From Siphonodentalium dalli (taxonomy: Eukaryota; Mollusca; Scaphopoda; Gadilida; Siphonodentaliidae): a stretch of DNA of 64,000 nucleotides. Of the stretch, positions 46,471 through 56,395 are shown piece by piece. The notes under the pieces are model-generated. The model saw only the letters and a list, made by a program, of their open reading frames with translations, had not been told where the DNA came from and ran no database searches. Both the position numbers and the translations under genes were made by a program. Where the stretch lies: assembly GCA_032622095.1 (NCBI GenBank), contig CP136063.1, forward strand, positions 25,546,987 to 25,610,986, given 5' to 3'. Numbering within the stretch: the stretch's first letter is position 1; each line of letters opens with the position of its first letter.

Positions 46471-46776
46471 AGCTGTAAAGTGTGGACCAACAGCACGTAC
46501 AGTATGGTAAAGTCCATTAAAACAGAGGGATCAAAAGTGTTATGTAATTGAGAGATTTGTCTTGTTGACGTTAGAAATTAAACATGATGCGGATGATTTG
46601 TTTTGTTTTTATACCGTTTCTCAGTGATTTGGTTTCACTGTGAAATAACTCCACATCAATTAGAAACCACCAAGTTTCCATATAAGCAACAGACACGAAT
46701 TAGCCGACTCACCATTGCTGGACGAGTTGTGACAATCCAATCCATTATATACCATATACCTATAGTGACACACGCA

Positions 46777-46853
46777 TATGTAAAATGTAAAAGTGACGGT
46801 GAGAGGTATACCATATACATGTACCTATCACCGTCACTTTTACATTTTACATA
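46777..46853. repeat. Foldback hairpin
   Basis: Arms 'tatgtaaaatgtaaaagtga' plus cggtga and their reverse complement, with a 24-base tip. Because of the symmetry the two strands encode near-identical peptide strings here. Confidence 0.88.
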
Positions 46854-47181
46854 GTACTGGAGGATAATCTTGCTCAAAGTAGTTATTTTTACAAATATTA
46901 TATCTAATTTGATAATATTGACACACCGTTATTCTTATAAAGTAAATAAATATACTGAGTCTCGATGATTTCATTAGTTTATCGTCGATTGTTGCGTACC
47001 GAATCGAGAGGTAAATATTTACAATTGACCCTAGTTCAGACGCTATTTTCTATAGACAGGATCAGACACACGTACGTGTAACTTGTAACGTTTATATTAC
47101 CAACGAACGTCACCTGACTCACGTGACCATGACGCATACACGTCAAACCGTTCAGAAGTTTTGTGTCAACGTCTATCTGAA

Positions 47182-47507
47182 CGAAACGTGTAGCAAAGGG
47201 GAATAATCCAATATATCGAAACGTGTAGCAAAGGGGAATAATCCAATATATCGCTTATCGAATGACCGATCAGCACCGTGACTTTAAGCGACTAGCACTG
47301 TGGAGTCAGAGATTTGCCGGCGAATGACCGATCAGCACCGTGACTTTAAGCGACTAGCACTGTGCAGTCAGAGATTTGCCGGCGAATGACCGATCAGCAC
47401 AGTGACTTTAACCGACTAGCGCTGTGCAGTCAGAGATTTACCGGCGAATGACTGATCAGCACCGTGACTTTAACCGACTAGCACTGTGCAGTCAGAGATT
47501 TGCCGGC
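47182..47507 (+). repeat. Two adjacent short tandem arrays (36 bp x2 and 62 bp x4)
   Basis: 'gaaacgtgtagcaaagggg' plus 'aataatccaatatatc' occurs twice at 47182-47253. From 47260, a 62-bp unit 'gaatgaccgatcagcaccg', 'tgactttaagcgactagc', 'gcagtcagagatttgccggc' occurs four times. Confidence 0.93.
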
Positions 47508-48576
47508 GCGGAATGATTTTAATTGGATTGAAGCCATTTTTGGCTTTTTGTACTAGCATGTCGTGGTTGGAACAGTACGGAAATCAACATGCATGCAACA
47601 TTCATCATGGTTCCAGTATCAGCTATAAATGACAAATAAAACAACAGAGTTGTCTCGCTTTCTCTATATCCGACTAGTACCTACAAGTTTCACAAGTATA
47701 ACATAGTAACACACTGTACAAGATACACGTACATATGGCTGATCCTGGCTATTTTCTATGGAGTGATACGGTCGATTTTGTTCGGCGATGTTAGTAGAAT
47801 GCTGCATTCCTCCAATTGGCATAGCGCATGGATACTAACGTATCAGTATCACGCACCCGAACAAGTTCATACTGTGTCCTTGACTCAACTGGGAGGGAAA
47901 CGGGGGAAATGTTTCCATGATTTCAGCTATTTTCTATTACTCTATGGGCACAGACGTTCCAAAATAGTGATGAATTATAGTATTTTAATTATATTTTATG
48001 TCATAGATTGTTATTAAACCGTATGTCAAGGCACAATACAAAAATAATCGGTGACTCGAAAATTAATAGGGCCTTTAGCTGAATTAATATGGTAATTAAA
48101 AAGTCAGCCATTAAGCTGTAAGAAGTTGGCTAAAGTGATCAGTTGCAAAATTTAGCCAACATGAAGCAATGAATACTCATACTGAGTCAGTGCCTACATA
48201 ACTCTGGCATAGATATTTATTCAAATTCAATGGGTAACTAAATATTTACTTATTTAGTCATTAAAGGTGGATTATACGCGGTTATACGATTTCCCACACA
48301 AAATTGACTTGACCGCTGCGTCACCATTAGCAGCAGCCTCCATAGCAATGTCATCGAAACCACTTCCCTGTATAATCTTGCCTGTGGCATCCATGCAGTT
48401 CATGTCTCATCGTTCTTAAATTCAATCGGATTTCTACAGTTAATCATCTGATTCTTGCAGTATATCGCTTCGTGATAATTAACATAAGACCAATTCTGCC
48501 CAAAAAGTCCTGAACACATTCTGAAACTGTTTCATCGTGGTCTAGATTGTGTCGAAATCAGCTGCTGAACCAGGAA
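47508..48576. other. Non-coding, no feature recognised
   Basis: No coding or repeat signal was found. Confidence 0.5.
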
Positions 48577-49233
48577 TCATCGGACAGTATCCAATTTTAG
48601 TCTTTGTCGCGTTAATTCGATTGGTGACACGTGATATACAGTCCAGCCAGGGACAGATGACGATTTACCGAACTGTACATGAAATATATTCGTTGGAATT
48701 CTACGCAAGAGCACATAGTTTTTGTCAGCCGATCTCAATAATGTATGTTCTGGCGAACTCTGGTTAAACCAACTGATGTGCACGTTACCAATCAAATATG
48801 CGGTGCCCAGTTGTTTTCCTGCCATGTTAGGGTCCACAAGTATTTTATTCTCAGACGCGATTGCGGATTATCTATGGTGGGTATCCATACTTGGGACGAC
48901 GCCGAATGAACATCTGCTCGTATCAGTTGCCTGGTGTAATACCATACTCACTACGTCGTGGTGATATCCACCAACCGATTCGGAAATTACTACCAGCGCC
49001 TCGTGTTACTACGTCATGTATGCCACACTGGTCGGCACGGTCAGTTCGTCGATCTCAATAGTGTCGTCAGTCCTGCTGTCTTAATAGTGTCGACAAAGGA
49101 CGTTTCGATCCTTTGAACATCGTCATAACTTATGTCGTGTCCTTGTCTGTTGAGTATAGTTTAACCACGTCCTTTGATTGTGTCATTTGATGCACGGACA
49201 CGCTCAGATCTCGGCGCTTCGGGTACGACACAT
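48577..49233 (-). pseudogene. Decayed coding fragment of unknown family
   Basis: On the minus strand a 97-codon frame (48867 down to 48577) has strongly protein-like composition: ILVDPNMAGKQLGTAYLIGN, LLRSADKNYVLLRRIPTN and VPGWTVYHVSPIELTRQRLK, ending in TGA. Upstream (49050-48870) a different frame carries GIHDVVTRGAGSNFRIGWW and later FIRRRPKYGYPP, broken by a stop and then by a frameshift. More broken frame continues to about 49233. The consistent protein-like content over three successive segments indicates one former gene. I do not recognise the family; a structural protein of a mobile or viral element is possible but unproven. Confidence 0.45.
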
Positions 49234-49554
49234 TCCTCTATATGATATATAAATGATATACTGGCACACGCTTGGAACTTAGCGATGGAGACAGCTGTCT
49301 TTCTCGCGAACACTCACTGGATCTACACTGACTACATGTTCCATACGTTTCGCTGCTAACGTTGTGTATATAAACCGATAGTGTTCCTGTCCCACGATCG
49401 ACTCCGCTTCGCGGATAGAAATTTCATCAGGGTTTAGATGTTAGACCGTGATTCCGGATACATCAGCGACCAGTTTTCTAATGACGAGAGCTGTCATGTA
49501 CAGAAGTGAATCCTGTGACAGGCATTGCTGATCCAAAGATATACTGGACGATAA

Positions 49555-49899
49555 TTGCAGTTCTTTAAGCACCGCCCTTGTGTTTGCTGTGGTATTGATG
49601 GCATTCTGTATATTGATATACTTACTGATAACGAGACAGTAACGAGTTCAGTTTTAGCGCCCGACCTGAATAATAACCTGTATCGTAATCACCTTAGAGA
49701 ATCCCCCTTGTGTGTTTGTGATAAAATTGAAACTGTAGCCCACTTCCTTCATTGCTGTCCCTTAAGCAGGGCCGAAATATCTGTGTTTTGCGGAAATGAA
49801 CACATGCGTCGAAATAAAAACATTACTGCAAGGCTCCAACAATCTACCCCTAGAAGAAAACATTTCCATATTCGCCCAAGCACAGACAGTCATACATAA
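49555..49899 (+). pseudogene. Non-LTR retrotransposon, C-terminal cysteine motif fragment
   Basis: The plus strand encodes LNNNLYRNHLRESPLCVCD followed by KIETVAHFLHCCPLSRAE. The S-P-x-C-x-C, then E-T-x-x-H-F-L-x-x-C pattern is the C-terminal zinc-knuckle-like motif of LINE ORF2 proteins. The reverse transcriptase part is not seen upstream, so this is a 5'-truncated remnant. It is in opposite orientation to the fragment at 42830 and of a different LINE type. Confidence 0.72.
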
Positions 49900-50112
49900 A
49901 CAACAAAATTGCATACCATTGTTAAACTTTCACGGACTAGACTAGACTCCTTAATCAAGAGAACTCAGGGATATTGCGAGTCAGCCCCATATACAAAATA
50001 AATAACCGTAACAAAACGTAACACACACATAAAAATCTATATTTGTATACACTAGCACGCACAATCACGACATGTACTCGTCATCCATCATCCATTCATT
50101 CATATAAGAAAT

Positions 50113-50249
50113 GAACGGCGGTTTCAATGTGGTCATGGGATTTTGACCGCGAGAAAAATTCAGCAAACTACATGAACCTCGAACCCCGAGCGGAGTTTGC
50201 TGGATTTTTATCGCGGTCAAAACCCATGATCACGTTGAATCCGCCGTTT
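50113..50249. repeat. Foldback hairpin
   Basis: Arms 'gaacggcggtttcaatgtgg' and its reverse complement continue through 'ttttgaccgcga' and 'cagcaaact'. The tip is ctcg-aacc-ccgag, an ordinary inverted pair, not the direct CGAG pair. Confidence 0.85.
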
Positions 50250-50749
50250 ATTATTTATATTTATATACTTAAATTCAGTATGAACTAGGATTGTCTGTCT
50301 TTCCCAAAATGTATTCAACTTTAAATGAACGCATGGAGTTCAGTTCGGACAGTTAGAATCCTCGCTTTTTAGAAAAAGAGGATATGAAACAGGGGGGGGG
50401 GGGGTGGTCAAAGCCATCAACAAGCAATTTTTTCCGCAACTAAAAAAAAATCTCCTGCTTGTTTTTTAGTGTTTTGGCAATGAGTTGGGCTTCAAAACCA
50501 CTTTGAATGAGAGAAATAATGTAATTCTAACTGTAAACTGACTGCAGGCAGTTATCGTGTTGTATTTTGTTGCACATTTTGAAATCCAAGATGGCCGCTG
50601 GCAGCCATGTTTTTTTGGCCGAATGACCTCAAAATGACTCATTCCTATTTACATGTCCATGTTAACATCCATGATAAATAGTATGCACATAAATTCATAT
50701 ACAGCTGTTTACAGTGAATTTTCCCCCGCAAATCTCTGTTTTAGTGTTA

Positions 50750-50905
50750 AAAGGGGGGTGGGTGTCAAAAAATGGTCGGAAAAAACTGCCGAAAAAGGAA
50801 AAAACTTTTGCCGTGGGGGTGGGTGGGTACAAAAAATGATCGAAAGGGAAAAAATGCCATACGTGCCTGAATTTTTTTTCAGACCCACCCCCCCCCCCCC
50901 CCATG
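50750..50905. repeat. Purine-rich and C-run low complexity
   Basis: Runs of G, A and C (for example a C14-16 run near 50889) create open frames on both strands that have no protein character. Confidence 0.7.
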
Positions 50906-50915
50906 TATGAAATGA

Positions 50916-51035
50916 GTGTTTCTCTCATATGATATTTATGAAACGAGTCTAAGAATTTTCAGTTTTCTCGAGCCTCCGGCGAGAGAAAACTGAAAATTCG
51001 TGATGAGTTTCATAAATATCATATGAGAGAAACAC
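50916..51035. repeat. Foldback hairpin with CGAG apex
   Basis: Arms 'gtgtttctctcatatgatat' and on through 'tttatgaaac' and 'gaattttcagttttct' pair with the right side. The apex is CGAG, cctccgg, CGAG with a 2-bp mini-stem cc/gg and a tcc loop. Confidence 0.9.
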
Positions 51036-52347
51036 GAATTACATATTCTATTTATCATATGACACCTATAAATTTTAATTATGATGTCCAAAACGCACAC
51101 AAATCACTAAATAGCTATATGACATCGGCAGCAAAAGGTTAATGTGACGTCACTTCATTGCACCGGAAGCCCAATTACACCTGGTGAACTAGCAGAAATA
51201 ATATGCACGCGAAGATATAGTGCGCTATTCTGTTCTCAGTTTGTGACATTATATCGTATGTTAGTAGATAAATACGAATTACATATTCTATTTATCGTAT
51301 AACAATGTCCAAAACTATATATTTCAAGATTATAATTGCGAGAATTTCGGCATCGCGTTGATTGACGCGCACGAATTTGACCTGCATTTAGTTAGAGACA
51401 CGGCTCGGTCCCGGCTGCCATTCAGCCAATCAAAACACACTTTTTGTCAACAAACCAATCAAATTATCGGAAGGTGATATGAACTAGTAGTTCATATGAA
51501 ATTGATTTATGACATACTTTCCAACGTAAATAATGATTGAGTCATATGATAAAACTAAATATTCAATTTTTGTACCGGTAAACCATTTTATGGCTGAGGC
51601 TTTTAATGTCCAGTTATTTTGTTGGTCAAATTGTGAGAATCCGTAGGAGAGCGGAACAACGCAATTTCACTGTAACGTACGTATACACATACATGTATAC
51701 GAAATATGTTGTTTAGCTTATAATGAATGTAGATGTGTTGATATCTGATACTAACAACTCTCGGCTGTAGATAAGAAAATGACAACACGCCGGTCTACCA
51801 TAATGATACATTTGTGAGGTCGGGGGAATATTTGTAGCGACAAGGGAAATAATCAAACTCTACTGAGCAGCGGTTATTTGAACATCAACGCTCAGTAACA
51901 CGAAACGTATTGCAACGTCGCTCGGTTGTGCACATGTCTGCGATATTACAGTATTAGCTGCATTATAATGATATTGTGCAACTATGTGGTTCACGGTGTT
52001 CATCCAAGAAGACCCAATAGGAACCTTACACCATAAAATGAATTTATGTCGGTCGCAACACTATATACGCACAACGCATTTCAATTGCAAATTAAAAACG
52101 ATAATTATGCAAATGAGCAAACACGAAAGTTGTGGGGTTATAAACAGAGTGTTTCTTTATGGTATAAGATAGTGGTGGGGTGAGATATCTCCGCATGTTG
52201 TACCCCTCATGGCAAGAATTGCCGAGATGAAGGTTGTGTGACCTGATTGATGTTAAATCACAGGAGATGAGCGTTAGGTGAAGAGTAACAACACTGATTA
52301 TAGACCAAAACAAATTTCTTGCCAAATCCGGACCTACAATACATACG
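51036..52347. other. Non-coding, no gene recognised
   Basis: A phrase 'cacgaattacatattctatt' at about 51033-51055 recurs at 51270-51292. Otherwise no feature is seen. Confidence 0.5.
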
Positions 52348-52466
52348 GTTTATGAACACATTGACCCCGGTGATTTCCGGGGTCAATGTGTTCATAAACC
52401 GATGAACATGAACGACTTTGATAATGACGTCACGTTACGATCATAGGTTTATGAACACATTGACCC
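52348..52466. repeat. Perfect hairpin plus third arm
   Basis: 'ggtttatgaacacattgacc' and ccgg pair perfectly with their reverse complement, ending at 52400. A third, direct copy of the arm starts at 52446. Confidence 0.9.
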
Positions 52467-53046
52467 AGAGGGCATGAGTACCGTAAGGCTATGGAAAACG
52501 GAAGCGATATTAGATGCATGTATATATATCAATATTTATTATGTCAGCTCTTGCAATTAGCCAATCAGCGTCGATATATAGTGACGGTATATGAACCCAT
52601 ATTAGGTCGGTGACCTAATATGAAATTAATATTAGGTGCTTATCCGCCATCTTGTTTTTTTTTCAGAAATATTTTTTTCAGAAATATTTTTTCAGAAATA
52701 TTTTTTTCGCAAATATTTTTGTATGTATTTTGCCGCCAAGAAAGGGGATATCTATCGGAAATAATTTTCTGTTAATTTAAAAACATAGTACCATGTACCA
52801 AAACCTACATGCAATATATTTGTCCTAATTCTGGTAATTAGCCATTGACTCAATGCGTTGACGCTCAACGCACTTGACGCGTCACTGTGACGTTACATAA
52901 GTTAATGGCCATAGACGACTCAATTATCTTACAAAATTACAATAAATTACAGCGAAGATTAAATAAAGGGATATGCCGGATTTTGTCCACTGAGTCACTG
53001 ACATAATAAATACGTTACGGGACGCTTAGTGGTCGGATATTGTGTC

Positions 53047-53121
53047 ATGTGAGGCTCAGCGAGATCAATATTAGGCTCGGCCTACGGCCTCGCCTAATAT
53101 TGATCTCACTTCGCCTCATAT
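53047..53121. repeat. Foldback hairpin with CTCG apex (unit 1)
   Basis: Arm 'gatcaatattagg' pairs with 'cctaatattgatc'; the apex is CTCG, gcctacggc, CTCG, i.e. the CGAG/CGAG design read on the minus strand. An outer 5-base internal loop separates this from gaggc/gcctc. Confidence 0.88.
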
Positions 53122-53686
53122 TATAAGTTACGGGACGCTTTGTGGTCGGATAGGGTGTCTTATCATGTCACCTGGTTGGATCGACCAATGAGGACGCTCC
53201 GTTGGTAGAGGCATATCAGGAGACATCGGGTCGTCATCATTGTAGCCCGTCCCATATGGAATCCATACCCCCCCCCCTCAGGGTTCCCATATGGGGTCGA
53301 TGTCCGCCATTTTGTTTTTCATGGAACTCTGCCGCCTCGGGTATATTTTCGGTGTATTTTGGCACCAAGAAAAGGGATATCGGTCGGAAATCAAGTTCTG
53401 TTAGTTTAAAGACATAGTACCATATACCAAAACCTGCATGTGATATATTTGAGAAATTCTAAACACTCATAAATTAACTATCAAACTCAAGTTTGTTGTC
53501 CTGCTTCTGGTGATTAGCCATTGACTCAATGCGTTGACGTTCAATGCCCATGGCGCGTCACTGTGACGTTACATAAGTTAATAGCCATAGATAAACAAAA
53601 TTACTTACTGGCAGGTAATCAACTTCGTATAAGTAATTCAAATTCTCACACGGAAAACATGATATGTGGGTGACATGATAAAATCG

Positions 53687-53823
53687 TTACAGGGCTCGTT
53701 GTTGTCGGCTACGGTGACATGAGGCTCAGCGATATTAATATCGGGCTCGGCTAGCGCCTCGCCCGATATTAATCTCACTTCGCCTCATATGACACCGTAT
53801 CCGGCAACAACTCGCCCTGTAAC
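53687..53823. repeat. Foldback hairpin with CTCG apex (unit 2)
   Basis: Arms from 'gttacagggc' inward to aatatcggg; the apex is CTCG, gctagcgc, CTCG. The corresponding palindrome in unit 3 (54312-54438) has lost this apex through a deletion. Confidence 0.88.
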
Positions 53824-54734
53824 TTATATTATTATGTCAGCTCTTGCAATTAGCCAATCAGCGTCGATAGATAGTGACGGTATATGAACCCATATTAGGT
53901 CGGTGACCTAATAGGAAATCAATATTAGGTGCTTATCCGCCATCTTGTTTTTTCAGAAACTCAGTCGCCTCGGGAATATTTTTTGTGTATTTTGGCGCCA
54001 AGAAAGGGGATATCTGTCGGAAATCATTTTCTGTGAATTTAAAGACAGTACCATGTACCAAAACCTACATGCGATATATTTGAGGAATTCTAAAGACTCA
54101 TAAATTAACTATCCAACTCAACAAGTTGTCCTACTTCTGGTAATTAGCCATTGACTCAATGCGTTGACGTTCAACGCCCATGACGCGTCACTGAGACGTT
54201 AAATATTAAGTTAATGGCCATAGACACATTTATCTTACCAAATTACAATAAATTACAGCGACGATTAATTAAAGGGATGTGCTGGATTTTGCCAACTGAC
54301 ATAATAAATACGTTACGGGACGCTTAGTGGTCGGATATGGTGTCATGTGAGGCTCAGCGAGATCAATATTAGGCGAGGCCGTATTGATCTCACTTCGCCT
54401 CACATGACACCATACCCGACCACTAAGCGTCCCGTAACTTATAATATAGGAGATGGCCCCAAAAAGCTTTTAGCTTAGTGCCAAATCCCATTCTCATTCA
54501 TGATCATTATAAGCTGGATGTAAATAATTATTGTTGTTTGATTGAGATTAAATACCTTTAAACTAACTTAAGAGGGCTCGTCTCCATCTCAGTTGAGTCA
54601 ATTCACTATACAAATGTATTCATTTGATGAACCACCCTGTCTGTCAAAATGTCAATCACAAGTGAAAGCAGAATATTCCCTGATTGTGCCTGATACGACT
54701 ATACTACTGGGAACCAGTCCTCGACTGACGATAG

Positions 54735-55708
54735 GGTCCCAATTTCAATATAATAAATATGAATGGAAGACCCCTGCCCGAAAACGCTTCTATCAATTAA
54801 TATTGATTTTAAATCGAATCGTTTCATGCATACTGCGATAACCAAATTGGGACATATATACATTACTAGTTTTAGAATAAACCGTTCAGGAGATATCACA
54901 CAGCGATAGAGATTATTAAGAGTTATCCCAATGCAACACTCAGAACGTCAAATAGTCCCATATTGATTGTTTGTATTGTTTTATTACATATTTATAAACG
55001 ATGAGTCTCATTCACGTTTATTTATAATAAATTACACGATCATGTGTCTAGTCTCTGTCAACAGTAACCACTATTGCTGGTCAAATAAACGATCACACAT
55101 GCTTATCTCATAAAATACTCGAAATATAATCCAAATTAACCGATATTATCGTTTCCCGGCAGTGTTTTTAAATCCATGGGTATTATTCTATATCCACGAA
55201 ATTATATATTAAATGTGACCCGCCATATCAAATCCAGTCGTAAGTCGGGATTTTTTTTACCCTGTGCCAATGCATTCTCTTATATATATGCGAGTCGACC
55301 ATAGGTCGCCTCGCATATTTAAGAGAATGCATTGGCCTAACAATATTTTACAATTTTAATAATTTGTTCTTGTATTCTTTAACAATTTTATAATTTCACC
55401 CATACAGAGCCCCAAACAAACATGAGCAGACGACACTCTTCTATATGCTTCAATATATGTGTGGGGCTCCCTGCAGGGTAATGGATGTGTTTTTTTTTAT
55501 GTCCTAAAAATTGTAAGAAACATTTATTTAAAATAAATTATAAAAAATTGTTAGGCCAATGCATTCTCTTATATATGCGAGGCGACCTATGGTCGACTCG
55601 CATATATAAGAGAATGCATTGGCACAGGGTAAAACAAATCCCGACTTACGACTGGATTTGATATGGCGGGTCACAAACGCGTTATATGAAGATATGGACC
55701 ATCTTTAA
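54735..55708 (+). mobile_element. TTAA MITE, degraded copy F, interrupted by a palindromic element
   Basis: 54738-55214 carries the family's internal landmarks in order ('atatgaatggaagacccctg', 'ttctatcaattaatattgat', 'ttgtattgttttattacata', 'cagtaaccactattg'). The right end resumes after the inserted element as 'gttatatgaagatatgg' and 'accatctttaa', ending at a TTAA at 55705-55708. The left terminus is not recognisable. Confidence 0.65.
55215..55674. mobile_element. Palindromic element with hairpins nested in each terminal repeat
   Basis: Ends 'gtgacccgccatatcaaatc' and its reverse complement. Each terminal repeat of over 100 bp contains its own hairpin: 'caatgcattctctta' and 'taagagaatgcattg' around 'gcgagtcgaccataggtcgc'. 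The centre (about 55345-55550) holds unique AT-rich DNA and a second inverted pair based on 'acaattttataat'. No coding region. It sits inside MITE copy F. Confidence 0.85.
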
Positions 55709-55807
55709 TCTCCATATATGATAACATAAACCATTGGGTGAATGGTATGCTCTGTATCGAGAATGCGCTCACTTGTCGTGAATTGTGTACACATGTATTT
55801 ATATATA

Positions 55808-56395
55808 TTAAGTATGTAATTGTTTATGCCTCGTCAAATCACGATTCCACGCGAATGTCTTCCCACACGTGTCACATGCGTACGCACGATGTCCGGTGTG
55901 AATACGTTCGTGATGTTGGAGACTAGAAGATAGATTGAATGATTTCTGACAAATTCCACAATTATATGGTCTTACTGTTGAGTGTGTCTTCTCGTGTACG
56001 GCCAAATTACTCTGCTGTGCGAACAATTTCTCACACATATCGCATTTATACGGTCTTTCTCCCGTGTGTATTCTATGATGTCTCAATAAATCACTTGACT
56101 TTATGAATGATTTCGTGCACAAATCACACGAATATGGTCGGATTCCACTGTGAATTAGTTTATGCCGCTCTAGACCACTCTTATCACTTAACAGCTTCCC
56201 ACATATGTCACACATGTGTCGCGGAGGTTTAGTGGCAGGAGTTCCTTGTGTGTGGATCAGTTTGTGTTTTATTAAGGTGTATATCTGTCCGTACGACTTA
56301 TCACACATATCACATGCATATGGCTTCCCTCCTACGTGAACTTGTTTACGCCTTTCAACATCAGAGCTTCGTGTGAATACTTTTTGACATATATC
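55808..56395 (-). CDS. C2H2 zinc-finger locus, segment downstream of the premature stop
   Basis: Same frame as 56396-59077, 195 codons to a TAA. It starts in the middle of a finger that has lost two zinc ligands: the first cysteine is the TGA stop, and the first histidine is arginine (VERRKQVH where the other units have VERHKQVH). Six intact fingers follow: YACDMCDKSYGQ, HMCDICGKLLSD, YSCDLCTKSFIK, YKCDMCEKLFAQ, YNCGICQKSFNL and YACDTCGKTFAW, ending RHKQLHT. The last two differ from the repeating unit and form the unique C-terminus of the protein. It can be translated only by read-through or from an internal methionine, so it may be untranslated today. Confidence 0.75.
   Translation of the reverse strand, partial: DICQKVFTRSSDVERRKQVHVGGKPYACDMCDKSYGQIYTLIKHKLIHTQGTPATKPPRHMCDICGKLLSDKSGLERHKLIHSGIRPYSCDLCTKSFIKSSDLLRHHRIHTGERPYKCDMCEKLFAQQSNLAVHEKTHSTVRPYNCGICQKSFNLSSSLQHHERIHTGHRAYACDTCGKTFAWNRDLTRHKQLHT

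Larger units (their letters stand above)
52539..54438 (+). repeat. Three tandem hairpin-bearing units of about 650 bp
   Basis: 'gtcagctcttgcaattagcc' at 52542 and 53837, 'aagaaaggggatatc' type at 52738, 53369 and 53999, and 'gccattgactcaatgcgttg' at 52842, 53518 and 54146 mark three diverged copies. Each unit ends in a long palindrome (53047-53121, 53687-53823, 54312-54438) with 'gacgcttagtggtcgg'-type outer arms. No coding content. Confidence 0.85.

Noticed and set aside
46603-46877. Two opposite frames with matching peptide strings
   Set aside because: The match results from the hairpin at 46777-46853.
50653-50928. Frames on both strands with G, P and F runs
   Set aside because: Low-complexity purine/pyrimidine tract with G and C homopolymers.
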